From Granulosicoccus sp. (lineage in GTDB: Bacteria > Pseudomonadota > Gammaproteobacteria > Granulosicoccales > Granulosicoccaceae): a stretch of 64,000 nt of DNA. Shown piece by piece: positions 37,195 through 46,125 of this stretch; position 1 is the first letter of the stretch; each line of letters opens with the position of its first letter. Position numbers and translations under genes: made by a program. The notes under the pieces were generated by a model. The model was not told the DNA's origin and did no database searches. It saw only the letters and a program-made list of their open reading frames with translations. The stretch spans positions 38,628-102,627 of the forward strand of contig JALZWO010000044.1 of NCBI GenBank assembly GCA_023300375.1, read 5' to 3'.

Positions 37195-39453
37195 CTAGTC
37201 CAGTTGCTCACGATAGTAAGTATAGTGCTTTGGCGTGGGTGCTGAAGAACCATTCATAATGCAACCACTGACTCGTACACCTGAAAAAGTCAGACGTTTT
37301 AGCGCTTCATTAAGTTGCGGTTCTTTAACCTCGCCTTCCTTGATAACCATGATAGTTGATCCTGCATGTTTTCCCAATGCAGCTGCTGTGGAGACGCTCA
37401 AAACAGGCGGAGTGTCAATGATTGCGATGTCGAAGCGTGGGGCAACAACACTGAGAAATGCACCAAATTCCTTGTCACTGGGCATGTCAACACCGCTGCC
37501 AGTAGCGGAATATCCACGCGGTATGCAGTAGAGATTTTGTACCGCTGTTGCCTTAACCGTCTCCTTCAACTCGCTCTTGCCGCGTACCACTTCTGGCAAG
37601 CCGGGCCCAGACTCAAGGCCTAGTGATTTATGCAATTGACCTCGCTGGTAGTCTGCATCTATTAGAAGTACACGCTTGCCGGTTTGTGCAACAAGTACAG
37701 CAAGGTTGAGACTCAAAAACGACTTACCCATGCTGGGCAGTGGGCTGGTAAACATCAGCACGTTGTTATGAGCACCAGCCATCACATCTTCCAGCATACT
37801 GCGAAGTCCACGAATATTTTCGATAGAAAAGTCTTCGGGTTTGGATAGTGCAAGCACGTTGCTTGCGATAGCCTTGCTGGCTGTGGAGCCCTCCGGTCCT
37901 GCTAGAAGACGGCTTGAGTCAACAATGGTGGGTGCGCCTAAGCGACGTTGCGCAGAACTTTTCGGAATATTCATATACACCGGCAGGCCAGACGCTCGTT
38001 CCAAAGATTCTTGATCGCTGATAACAGTTGACAATGCTGATCGCAATGTTAAGTACAAGGTGTACAGGAACAAAGTTGTCAGGGTGCCGCCAACGATAGC
38101 CAGCAGTTTATTGGGAGACACTGATTCACGGGGCGCAAGCGCCTCGTCGATGATTTGTACTTCACCCACGTTGCCGACATTGGCCAAGCGCAGTTTTTGC
38201 AAGGTTTCGCTCATTTCAATGAACAAGTCGCGTTTGGTATCAAGTTCATCTTGTAACACGGCCATTTCACGTTCGGTATCTGGTGCGGCAACAATGGTGC
38301 TTGTGATCTGATTTATTTTATTCGTTAAAACGTCTATTTCCTTTTGTAGGCGTTTTGGTGTCGGGTGGGCAACGGTGTATCTTTCAAGAAGGTCATCTCT
38401 CTCAACTTCTTTTTCGAGTAGCTGCGTTTCTAGCCTGTCCAATTGTCCAAGTTTCAAATCAACTTGGGTTTCTCGTACGCTACCCGAATTTCTTCTGAAC
38501 CTAGACAATGCTAATTCGGCAGCACGCAAATCCGCTTCAACTTCTGGCAACTGACCTTCAAAAAAGACTAGGCGTTCGTCAGTAGACTGGTTTTGTGTGC
38601 CTAATTTGACGCTTCTATACTCTAGGATCACGGCGTTGGTCATGTCAGCAATCAGCGCGGGCTCTTTGCCACGCATGCGTACGGTGATCATTCGCGATTT
38701 GGAGTCAGTGGTTTCAGTAACCAGATTGCCTCTCATACCTGTGATGGTGGCTTGCAAAGAGGCACGCACTAGAGAAAATTGTACGCCTGGTTCTGCATCT
38801 AGCTGGCTGACTGTCACAGTAAGATTGCCTCCATTACTAAGGCTGGCCTGCGCGGTTGCGCCAACATCTGCTGTTTCAATAATGATTTCATTTTGATAGG
38901 CAAGGCTATAAGCAAAGTCGCCCAGTGCGGTCAGAATCAATTCGCTGTCTTCCCACGCTCGTGGCACGCTAAGTTCGGCTAGTTCGATAGATTCTTCACC
39001 CCAAGCGTATTGGCTAGCTACCCCGAGATCTCTCACAAAACCGCCCAAAAATGGAACATTTCGAGCTAGATCTCCTAGAATTGGGACTGATTTAGGCTCA
39101 GCTGTTATGCGCGTGTTGAAGGCGTCTACCACCGGTGTGAGCACCCTGCGAGACGTTATCAGATTAGCCTCTTCCTTGATCGTGGGAGCATTCCAGTCGA
39201 TCTGTTGAACAGTCTCTCCATTGTCAGAGAGGTTGTCACGTTCGCTGACGTTGACAAGAGCCGATGCTTCGTAGATACGGTCAGTGCTAATAAGGTACAG
39301 CCACGCCAAAGTCAGGCCCAGAAGCAGCGTGATCAGCAGACCAAATTTGTGGCGTAACAGGAGCCGTAGATATTCTTTAGCGTCACTAGTTGCTGGCACT
39401 GTCGCAAATCCTTGCATTGGCATCCCTTGTTGCGGATAGTTGAGAGTCTTCAT
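37195..39453 (-). CDS. Wzc-like polysaccharide co-polymerase / tyrosine autokinase
   Basis: 752-aa inner-membrane protein that controls exopolysaccharide chain length and export. The Wzz domain spans two membrane segments (GLLITLLLGLTLAWLYL near residue 35 and AIVGGTLTTLFLYTLYL near 455) with a long coiled-coil periplasmic part. The cytoplasmic BY-kinase domain has Walker A' VLLIDADYQRG and Walker B FDIAIIDTPPV. Its Walker A reads SPLPSMGKS, with Pro where the family usually has Gly/Ala. A short tyrosine cluster HYTYYREQLD ends the protein, as expected for autophosphorylation. It is the first gene of the minus-strand cluster. No Wza-type outer-membrane exporter is in the window. Confidence 0.9.
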   Translation of the reverse strand: MKTLNYPQQGMPMQGFATVPATSDAKEYLRLLLRHKFGLLITLLLGLTLAWLYLISTDRIYEASALVNVSERDNLSDNGETVQQIDWNAPTIKEEANLITSRRVLTPVVDAFNTRITAEPKSVPILGDLARNVPFLGGFVRDLGVASQYAWGEESIELAELSVPRAWEDSELILTALGDFAYSLAYQNEIIIETADVGATAQASLSNGGNLTVTVSQLDAEPGVQFSLVRASLQATITGMRGNLVTETTDSKSRMITVRMRGKEPALIADMTNAVILEYRSVKLGTQNQSTDERLVFFEGQLPEVEADLRAAELALSRFRRNSGSVRETQVDLKLGQLDRLETQLLEKEVERDDLLERYTVAHPTPKRLQKEIDVLTNKINQITSTIVAAPDTEREMAVLQDELDTKRDLFIEMSETLQKLRLANVGNVGEVQIIDEALAPRESVSPNKLLAIVGGTLTTLFLYTLYLTLRSALSTVISDQESLERASGLPVYMNIPKSSAQRRLGAPTIVDSSRLLAGPEGSTASKAIASNVLALSKPEDFSIENIRGLRSMLEDVMAGAHNNVLMFTSPLPSMGKSFLSLNLAVLVAQTGKRVLLIDADYQRGQLHKSLGLESGPGLPEVVRGKSELKETVKATAVQNLYCIPRGYSATGSGVDMPSDKEFGAFLSVVAPRFDIAIIDTPPVLSVSTAAALGKHAGSTIMVIKEGEVKEPQLNEALKRLTFSGVRVSGCIMNGSSAPTPKHYTYYREQLD

Positions 39454-39754
39454 TTAACACTTTGTCCGTTTTGTGTGACCACACCCGAAGGCACGCAAGC
39501 TTAAGTTCTAGTAAAGTAACGGGCGCGCCTTTACGACATCTGAGCGGCCAAAAGTTGCACTTCTGTTCATTAAATTGTTCGTAATTCTATCGGCCAAACG
39601 TTGTGGCGAGCGTCTTGGCAAACATAACTGGACGAGATATCGCCCTCAGTGCCCTATGAATCGGCGGATATCCCCATTGTATCAACTCACTTGTCTGTAT
39701 TTGTGAAGTTGCCACAATATTTAGCTTTTTTGAAGAGGGTCTTTGGACCAATAT
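39454..39754. promoter_or_regulatory. Divergent promoter region of the exopolysaccharide cluster with 13-bp direct repeats
   Basis: The 301-bp gap contains no gene. Two direct repeats, CGGCCAAAAGTTG (39545-39557) and CGGCCAAACGTTG (39591-39603), differ at one base and start 46 bases apart, about 90-150 bases upstream of the Wzc-like start. An imperfect dyad GATATCGCC (39636-39644) / GGCGGATATC (39663-39672) lies nearer the divergent lipoprotein gene. Both are candidate regulator sites. Confidence 0.4.
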
Positions 39755-40951
39755 ATGACTGGATGCAGAGTTTTGTCGTCAAAAAAATGGCTAGTTGGCG
39801 TGTTTTTGTTGCAAGCTTGCTCTTCCGAATCACCGGTGAGCAGTCTGTCGAGCCCAGAGGAACAGTGGCTTAGCAATATAGCGGCTGCCACTGACACAGT
39901 AGATTCTTCCTACCCTCCAAATCCCATTGAGTTCTCGACCCAGCTTTCGGCAAAAACCTCGCGTTTTAGCCTTCGCGGTATTTTTACCTTTCCCAATGCC
40001 GCACCTACAGGCTCTGTTGATCAGAATCAGAACTTGTCGCTTGTCCAAGGGGGCGTTATCGCATCACTTGATCGTGTGTCGATTCGCCAAGGGGGCGACA
40101 TTGTCGAAAAGCCATCGCAATGGAGTTATGAGCATGTCTTGCGCAGTAGCATCTTGGTTGATGCGGTTGCTAACAGCGCGCTCTTGTCCGATCAAATAGT
40201 ATCAATTGAACCAACGAGTACGGTTCAGCGAGCGGCACTGAATCTTGCCGGTGCCACTGATAATCAGTTATGGGTAGCGAATAACAGCGTTAGCATTGAT
40301 TCAATAGTATTTTCGCCTCCCGAAAGGTGTAGTGCGAGCTATCAGTGGCAATTGGAGCTAAGTGCCACGCTCCGTGTCCGACTAGAATTTTTGGTAGACG
40401 GTTGTCCGCAAGTCCAGAGCGTAGGCGGATACTCTCGCTGGCAGGTCGGAGGTCTTATTGCCAAAGGTTTTCTCGATGAACTAGAGAATTTCGAGGTGGT
40501 CAGCTCTTCACCTGTAGAGGCAAAAGTCTGGTTCAGTCATGGCTGGGGTGAGGTGCCTAGTGTGGGTGGAGCAGTGGTGCTAGACACCTTATCAATCGAC
40601 ATCGGCCAGCAGAGACGGCTCGACATTTCGAGAAGTAGGCGGCGCAGTGGTCGAGGTCCTGAAACTGTCTCGGCATCATTGCTTGACCAAGATGGCATGT
40701 CACGCACCATTGAGCTAATCTGGAAAGATGGCGATGAGAGGTTAGCAGCGACTTCCGGCAACCAGTACCCAAGTCAGATAACACTGAGTTCTGCTGAAGA
40801 AGGTATCGATTTGCGAGTTCAGATTATGAACCGCGCTATTGAGTCCGATACAGGCTTCGGTAATTCTCTTAATGTACCTGTTGTCGTCAGTGGGAGTCAT
40901 GCAGGCGCAGGATTTTTGAATTACGTGGCAATCAACAACACGTCTCCGTGA
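39755..40951 (+). CDS. Predicted lipoprotein, AttH/CrtC-like (lipocalin-like) secreted hydrolase family
   Basis: 398-aa exported protein. The N-terminus MTGCRVLSSKKWLVGVFLLQACSSE is a lipoprotein signal with lipobox LQAC. The body has the pattern of the AttH/CrtC-like secreted hydrolase family: a mid GGYSRWQVGGL segment, then AKVWFSHGWGEVPSVGGAVVLDTLSI, and a C-terminal VVVSGSHAGAGFLNYVAI. Similarity is weak, and I offer the family as a hypothesis. The ATG at 39755 is preferred to a TTG at 39743. The next gene, a di-haem lipoprotein, starts 58 bases after the stop, so the two may act together at the inner or outer membrane. Confidence 0.5.
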   Translation: MTGCRVLSSKKWLVGVFLLQACSSESPVSSLSSPEEQWLSNIAAATDTVDSSYPPNPIEFSTQLSAKTSRFSLRGIFTFPNAAPTGSVDQNQNLSLVQGGVIASLDRVSIRQGGDIVEKPSQWSYEHVLRSSILVDAVANSALLSDQIVSIEPTSTVQRAALNLAGATDNQLWVANNSVSIDSIVFSPPERCSASYQWQLELSATLRVRLEFLVDGCPQVQSVGGYSRWQVGGLIAKGFLDELENFEVVSSSPVEAKVWFSHGWGEVPSVGGAVVLDTLSIDIGQQRRLDISRSRRRSGRGPETVSASLLDQDGMSRTIELIWKDGDERLAATSGNQYPSQITLSSAEEGIDLRVQIMNRAIESDTGFGNSLNVPVVVSGSHAGAGFLNYVAINNTSP

Positions 40952-40987
40952 GTCAATCTCAATTCCGGTATTCGTGATCGAATCCGA

Positions 40988-41009
40988 AATTCTTAGAGTA
41001 CTAAGAATT
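40988..41009. promoter_or_regulatory. Perfect hairpin occupying the ribosome-binding position
   Basis: Perfect 9-bp inverted repeat AATTCTTAG / CTAAGAATT with a 4-base centre AGTA. It ends exactly one base before the ATG at 41010 of the di-haem lipoprotein gene and contains no Shine-Dalgarno sequence. Confidence 0.6.
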
Positions 41010-42521
41010 ATGTACAAGCTAATTATTACTTTGCTGTGTGTTGTAACGTTAACGGCGTGCCGAGACGAGCCGTCCGCTCAGTCAGAGCAATTACCAGAAG
41101 CCGAAGTCGATGCACGCGCTGATGATCAAAGCGGTTTCAGCCAAATTCTGGATTCCCCATTATCGGAATCAAGCTCAGTCAAAAAATGGCCGAATGCGCG
41201 GTTTTCGTCTTCTGGTGTCATTCCTGAGTACCTGCAACGTGAGGGCGACGTTGAGCTTGGTCGCAAAGCCTTGCTTGAGGAGGCGTACGTGAGTTGTGGA
41301 ATTCCTGAGCGGGTTTTCCGGCAATTATTGCCTGCTGATAATGCACCTTTGGGTGTGGACGGCCGGCACGAGCGTGCAGAGGGGTTGCCTTATAATTTTA
41401 ACGTCGTCACCAACGATGATGGGCTGTCGATTGTGACAAGCAACTGCTTGACCTGTCACGCCACAAAGCTGTTCGGGGAATTGGTTGTAGGGTTGGGTAA
41501 TGAATTTCTTGATTTTACTGCTGATGCGTCTAAGCCTGTTGAGCGTGCGGGTGCTTTGGTTCAAGGAGATGCAGAGATAGCCGCATGGGAGCTCTATGCT
41601 GATCGTATCAACACGATTGCCCCTTATATAAAAACTAGCACTGTTGGTGTCAATCCGGCGAATAATCTTACGTTTGCACTAATTGCCCACCGACGCGCAA
41701 ACGATAACACCTGGTCAAACCAGCCCTTACTGCCTTTACCACCAACAGACGTTCCTCCAGTGAGTGTGCCGCCATGGTGGCGTATGGCGAAAAAGCCAGC
41801 CATGTTCAACCTAGGTGAAGGCCGGCGTGATCATGCAAGAATTATGATGGCGGCATCTATGTTGTGCACGGACAGCTTTGCAGAGCTTGAAGAAATTGAT
41901 CAATATGCGCCTGATATCCGCGCTTTTATTGCAAGCTTGGAACCGCCAGAATATCCATTTCCTGTCGATACGGTATTAGCCAATACCGGTCGTGAGGTAT
42001 TCGATCGCACCTGTTCGCAGTGTCACGGAAGCTATGGGGATGAACACGCGTATCCTGCTCGTTTGGTACCCTTAGATGTAGTGCAGACAGACAGCACACT
42101 GGTTGACTTTGCACTCGGCGATGGCGTTCCTTATATCGATTGGTTTAACCAATCATATTACGGGCAGTTGTCCACTGCAGCCCCTGGCGCGGGTTACGTT
42201 GCACCCCCGCTAGATGGGGTATGGGCAACTGCGCCGTTTTTGCACAATGGCTCTGTGCCCACCATTGGCATGTTGCTTGAAAGCACCACCAGACCACGGT
42301 ACTGGAAACATGCGGTGAGTGATTTATCTGACCCCGAAAGCTACGACCAACAGCATTTGGGGTGGCAGCACGACGTGCTGGACAGTGGCAAGGCGAGCGC
42401 GGCTGACGTGGCAATCTACGATACCGATCTTCCAGGTTATGCCAATAGCGGGCATCGCTTTGGGGATCATTTAGGAGATGATGAGCGTGCTGCGGTCATT
42501 GAGTATTTGAAAACTCTTTAA
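41010..42521 (+). CDS. Di-haem c-type cytochrome lipoprotein (cytochrome c peroxidase / RoxA-like)
   Basis: 503-aa exported haem protein. MYKLIITLLCVVTLTACRDE is a lipoprotein signal with lipobox LTAC. Two CxxCH haem sites are present: SNCLTCHATKLFG near residue 150 and CSQCHGSYGDEH near residue 332. The C-terminal stretch APPLDGVWATAPFLHNGSVPT is typical of the di-haem cytochrome c peroxidase/RoxA superfamily. Electron-transfer or peroxidase/oxygenase roles are possible; substrate unknown. The ATG at 41010 gives the best signal, but a GTG at 40974 would add 12 residues and avoid the hairpin that fills the ribosome-binding position. Confidence 0.8.
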   Translation: MYKLIITLLCVVTLTACRDEPSAQSEQLPEAEVDARADDQSGFSQILDSPLSESSSVKKWPNARFSSSGVIPEYLQREGDVELGRKALLEEAYVSCGIPERVFRQLLPADNAPLGVDGRHERAEGLPYNFNVVTNDDGLSIVTSNCLTCHATKLFGELVVGLGNEFLDFTADASKPVERAGALVQGDAEIAAWELYADRINTIAPYIKTSTVGVNPANNLTFALIAHRRANDNTWSNQPLLPLPPTDVPPVSVPPWWRMAKKPAMFNLGEGRRDHARIMMAASMLCTDSFAELEEIDQYAPDIRAFIASLEPPEYPFPVDTVLANTGREVFDRTCSQCHGSYGDEHAYPARLVPLDVVQTDSTLVDFALGDGVPYIDWFNQSYYGQLSTAAPGAGYVAPPLDGVWATAPFLHNGSVPTIGMLLESTTRPRYWKHAVSDLSDPESYDQQHLGWQHDVLDSGKASAADVAIYDTDLPGYANSGHRFGDHLGDDERAAVIEYLKTL

Positions 42522-42668
42522 CTTAACCTTGCCACAATCTGGAATAATCGAGCACACCAAGCTGGCTCCAGACGAGTAACTCAATATGCTGCACTTTGCG
42601 ATCTGCACAGGCGACAATATTGGTTCGGATCTATCCTTTCCAAGCGCAACTTTTTTTGGTACCGACGA

Positions 42669-43664
42669 ATGTTAAAAACACCTTATTTATTGTTCCTAGG
42701 CGATGCGCCTGATGCACTGTCAGCCAAAGTAGCTCAAGGTATAAAAGACTGGCGCCCGGAGTTTTGCGTTGGGCAGTTCCGTCAAGAGGGTTGCAAGGCA
42801 GATCTCGGCCTACCTGATATGACCATTACAGAGGCGGTTGCTGCAGGTGCAAAGACACTCGTCGTTGGCGTTGCGAACAGAGGCGGTGTAATAAGCGAAG
42901 GCTGGAACGTCGCTTTTGAAGAAGCATTGAAAGCAGGAATGGACATCGCTTCCGGTTTGCACACCTTATTGACTGATAATCAGGCGTTAGTCGATCTTGC
43001 CCAAGCGCGGGGGCAAGCTTTGCACGATGTGCGTGTGCCGCAGCAGGCGTTTCCTATCGGTACAGGCGTAAAACGGTCTGGCAAGCGGTGTTTGGCTATA
43101 GGTACTGATTGTTCGATTGGTAAAATGTACACAGGCATTGCGATGGAAAAACTCATGCTGGAAAGAGGCATGAAGGCCAGCTTCCGCGCTACGGGTCAAA
43201 CAGGCATTTTGATAACTGGCAGCGGAATACCACTTGATGCTGTCGTTGCCGATTTCATGGCAGGTTCTGTTGAGTGGTTAACACCCGATAACGATCCTGA
43301 TCATTGGGATTTGATCGAAGGGCAGGGAAGTCTGTTTCATGCCTCGTTTTCAGGCGTCACAATGGCATTAATTCACGGCGGTGCTCCAGACGCTCTGGTC
43401 TTGTGTCATGAGCCAACTCGCACTCACATGCGAGGCCTGCCTGACTACGCACTGCCTTCTCTAGAATTACTTCGAGATACCGCGCTGACATTAGCTCGTT
43501 TCGTTAATCCGAATTGCAAGGTAGTCGGTGTATCAGTAAATACATCGGCGTTAGACGACGAAGCTGCGAAGGCTTGTTTGCAGGAAATTGAGCAGCGCAT
43601 GCAGCTGCCTGCAACAGATCCATTTCGTTATGGCGTTGATCGGCTTGTGGACGCACTTGCTTGA
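42669..43664 (+). CDS. dgcN: DUF1611 protein, D-glutamate N-acetyltransferase DgcN
   Basis: 331-aa cytoplasmic protein of the DUF1611 family. A Rossmann-like N-domain (VVGVANRGGVISEGW near residue 65) precedes a P-loop-like C-domain with AIGTDCSIGKMYTGIAMEK near residue 155 and DLIEGQGSLFHASFSG near 216. In marine proteobacteria such proteins paired with an enolase-superfamily epimerase have been assigned as D-glutamate N-acetyltransferase. The gene overlaps the next by 4 bases. The DgcN call rests on family plus partner; the older DUF1611 annotation is certain. Confidence 0.8.
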   Translation: MLKTPYLLFLGDAPDALSAKVAQGIKDWRPEFCVGQFRQEGCKADLGLPDMTITEAVAAGAKTLVVGVANRGGVISEGWNVAFEEALKAGMDIASGLHTLLTDNQALVDLAQARGQALHDVRVPQQAFPIGTGVKRSGKRCLAIGTDCSIGKMYTGIAMEKLMLERGMKASFRATGQTGILITGSGIPLDAVVADFMAGSVEWLTPDNDPDHWDLIEGQGSLFHASFSGVTMALIHGGAPDALVLCHEPTRTHMRGLPDYALPSLELLRDTALTLARFVNPNCKVVGVSVNTSALDDEAAKACLQEIEQRMQLPATDPFRYGVDRLVDALA

Positions 43665-44659
43665 TGTCTGAGCGAATGAAAGCCGAACTCAGGGTCACAC
43701 GCGATGTCTTTGCCACCAAAGGTGTGTTCACAATTTCGCGTGGATCACGCACGGAAGCCTGTGTACTCACTGTCTCTTTGACCTCCGGTGAGTTTGTCGG
43801 TGTGGGGGAATGTGTGCCCTATGCGCGGTATGGAGAAACACTGGATAGCGTAGAGGCACAGATTCTTAGCATGCGCGAGTCGCTACGTGATGGAATAGAC
43901 CAAGTAATACTGAAAAGTATGATGCCACCGGGTGCTGCTCGGAACGCGATAGACTGCGCTTTGTGGGATTTACAATCGAAGTCATCCGGTACACCGGTCT
44001 GGTCTCTTGCAGGACTTAATGAGCCGGCGCCCGTAATTACCGCATACACGTTATCCCTTGATTCCCCCGAGCGTATGCAGGCTGCGGCCAGCGATCACTC
44101 GGCAAGGCCTGTGTTAAAAATCAAACTCGGTGGTGAAGGTGATGTGGAACGCCTTCAAGCTGTGCGTCGTGGTGCACCAGACAGCATGCTTATTGTTGAC
44201 GCTAACGAAGGTTGGTCGGCAAAAGACTACGATACTCTTGCGCCAGTCATGCTTGATCTAGGCGTAGCCTTGGTTGAGCAACCTCTTCCAGCAGGAGATG
44301 ACCAAGCTTTGCTGGGACGCGAACGTCCGCTTCCTGTTTGTGCAGATGAGGCCTGTCACGACCGCGAATCACTGGACCAGTTATCGGGAAAATACGATGT
44401 CGTGAATATTAAACTGGACAAAACTGGTGGTTTGACGGAAGCCCTCGCGTTGCGCGAAGCGGCTATCAAAGCGGGTTTTGATGTCATGGTGGGGTGCATG
44501 GTGGGCAGTTCATTAGCTATGGCGCCCGCGTTGTTGGTGGCACAGGGTGTAACGTACGTTGATCTCGATGGTCCTCTTTTGCTAGCTGAGGATAGAGTAA
44601 CCCCAATGCGTTTTGAAGTAAGTCTGATTCATCCTGCGTCGCGTAAGCTTTGGGGTTAG
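43661..44659 (+). CDS. dgcA: Enolase-superfamily epimerase, N-acetyl-D-glutamate racemase-like (DgcA)
   Basis: 332-aa enolase-superfamily protein of the dipeptide epimerase subgroup. The capping domain (residues 1-110) includes GVGECVPYARYGET. The barrel contains KIKLGGEGD with the first catalytic Lys, the metal ligands in VDANEGWS, LVEQPLP and CADEACHD, and the second Lys in NIKLDKTGG. With dgcN overlapping upstream, the likely reaction is racemisation of N-acetyl-D-glutamate, feeding D-glutamate into arginine or glutamate metabolism. An L-Ala-D/L-Glu epimerase role in peptidoglycan recycling is the alternative. Confidence 0.8.
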   Translation: MMSERMKAELRVTRDVFATKGVFTISRGSRTEACVLTVSLTSGEFVGVGECVPYARYGETLDSVEAQILSMRESLRDGIDQVILKSMMPPGAARNAIDCALWDLQSKSSGTPVWSLAGLNEPAPVITAYTLSLDSPERMQAAASDHSARPVLKIKLGGEGDVERLQAVRRGAPDSMLIVDANEGWSAKDYDTLAPVMLDLGVALVEQPLPAGDDQALLGRERPLPVCADEACHDRESLDQLSGKYDVVNIKLDKTGGLTEALALREAAIKAGFDVMVGCMVGSSLAMAPALLVAQGVTYVDLDGPLLLAEDRVTPMRFEVSLIHPASRKLWG

Positions 44660-44730
44660 TGCCTAGTTTGACAGGTGTTGTTGGCGCTCTCTCGAAACTT
44701 CTAGCACGATGTTGCAGGTGTTGGCCATAG

Positions 44731-44754
44731 TTATTAGCGACTCGTCGCTGATAA
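44731..44754. promoter_or_regulatory. 24-bp palindrome upstream of ndh
   Basis: TTAT-N-AGCGAC-NN-GTCGCT-N-ATAA, with 20 of 24 bases in symmetric positions, ending 18 bases before the ndh ATG. The centre is too tight to favour an RNA hairpin, so a dimeric repressor operator is more likely. The regulator is unknown. Confidence 0.5.
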
Positions 44755-44772
44755 ATCTAATGAGACCGAGTC

Positions 44773-46065
44773 ATGACGAAATCAATAGTGGTGTTGGGTG
44801 GTGGTGCAGGCGGGCTTGAGCTTGTCGTAAAACTGGCCAAAAAATTCAAACGAGAAGCTGAAACCAACGTCGTGTTGGTAGATAAAAATGCATCACACAT
44901 CTGGAAGCCCTTGTTGCATGAAGTGGCCACTGGATCTCTTGACAGTCATCACGACGAAACCAGTTATCGAATGCTGGCAAGAAAATATAAATTTAAGTTT
45001 GTGCTTGGGCAGGTAACGCAGGTAGACACCGAGCTAAGTCAACTTCATGTTGCTGCTGAGACCGATGAGCTGGGTGAAGAATTGGTCGAAGAGCGTTTGA
45101 TACCCTATCACCAGCTAGTGCTCTGTCCCGGTAGCCGCAGCAATGATTTTGGAACCACAGGCGTTGCCGAGTTCTGCATCAAGTTGGATTCAAGAGAGCA
45201 GGCAGAGCGTTTTCACAAACAGTACATTAAGCAGCTTCACAAAGTGAGCTCCAGTAAAGATGACACAGGACAACTGTCAGTGGTCATCGTAGGCGGTGGA
45301 GCCACAGGGGTTGAACTGGCTGCCGATCTACACAATGTTGCAGGGCGACTTAGCGATTACGGGTTTGGCTCGTTCTCGCAAGCTAGGCTCAATGTCTCTG
45401 TCATAGAAGCTGGGCCCATGTTGTTGCCTAGATTGCCCGAAAGAATAGGGATTAGCGTTGAACGAGAGCTGAACTCAATTGGTGTTAACGTCCTGACATC
45501 AACGCGCATAGAGCGTGCAGCGTCGGACGCTCTATTTACCAGTGAAGGGCAGAGGATCGAAGCGGACGTCAGTGTTTGGGCTGCGGGCGTTAGAGCTCCT
45601 GGTTTCCTTGCTGAAAGCGGGTTTCCAGTGGATAACCTGGGCCGTGTCAAGGTCAATCCTGATCTGACGGTAGAAGGCTATGAGAACATTTATGGAGCAG
45701 GCGATTGCTGCTGTTGTCCGATGCCGGACGGCGACACTGTCCCTCCCCGCGCGCAGTCTGCTCACCAGATGGCCAGTACGGTTGCACACAATATAGTGGC
45801 TCGGTACAAAGGCAAGAGTGCGAAGAATTTTGTCTACAAGGACTTTGGCAGTTTGATCAGTTTGTCGAAGTTCTCGACAGTAGGCAATCTCATGGGTAAC
45901 TTGATGAGAGGCACGGTGTTTGTAGAAGGCTGGGTAGCTCGAATGGTGTACTTATCGCTGTACCGTATGCACCAAAATGCGGTGCATGGGCCGTTCTCTA
46001 CTTTACTGTTGATCGTTGGAGATAGAATCTACAAAGCCACTCGAGCGGATTTAAAACTCCACTAG
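44773..46065 (+). CDS. ndh: Type II NADH dehydrogenase (Ndh)
   Basis: 430-aa peripheral-membrane flavoenzyme that passes electrons from NADH to quinone without pumping protons. FAD site SIVVLGGGAGGLELVVKLAKK at the N-terminus, NADH-binding VVIVGGGATGVELAADLHN near residue 173, and the second FAD motif YGAGDCCCCP near 312. The C-terminal amphipathic region from residue about 375 (SKFSTVGNLMGNLMRGTVFVEGWVARMVYLSLYRMHQ) is the membrane anchor typical of NDH-2. Length matches E. coli Ndh (434). It stands alone behind a palindromic operator-like site. Confidence 0.92.
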   Translation: MTKSIVVLGGGAGGLELVVKLAKKFKREAETNVVLVDKNASHIWKPLLHEVATGSLDSHHDETSYRMLARKYKFKFVLGQVTQVDTELSQLHVAAETDELGEELVEERLIPYHQLVLCPGSRSNDFGTTGVAEFCIKLDSREQAERFHKQYIKQLHKVSSSKDDTGQLSVVIVGGGATGVELAADLHNVAGRLSDYGFGSFSQARLNVSVIEAGPMLLPRLPERIGISVERELNSIGVNVLTSTRIERAASDALFTSEGQRIEADVSVWAAGVRAPGFLAESGFPVDNLGRVKVNPDLTVEGYENIYGAGDCCCCPMPDGDTVPPRAQSAHQMASTVAHNIVARYKGKSAKNFVYKDFGSLISLSKFSTVGNLMGNLMRGTVFVEGWVARMVYLSLYRMHQNAVHGPFSTLLLIVGDRIYKATRADLKLH

Positions 46066-46075
46066 CGGCGACAAG

Positions 46076-46109
46076 CAACATTGAGTGGCTTTGAGCCACA
46101 TCAATGTTG
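46076..46109. terminator. Strong hairpin between convergent ndh and repeat-protein genes
   Basis: CAACATTGAGTGGCT pairs with AGCCACATCAATGTTG, 15 base pairs with a single bulge and a 3-base loop, 10 bases after the ndh stop. No T-run is present on either strand, but the stem is strong enough to mark both transcript ends. Confidence 0.5.
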
Positions 46110-46125
46110 CTCTGCTCCAATATAT

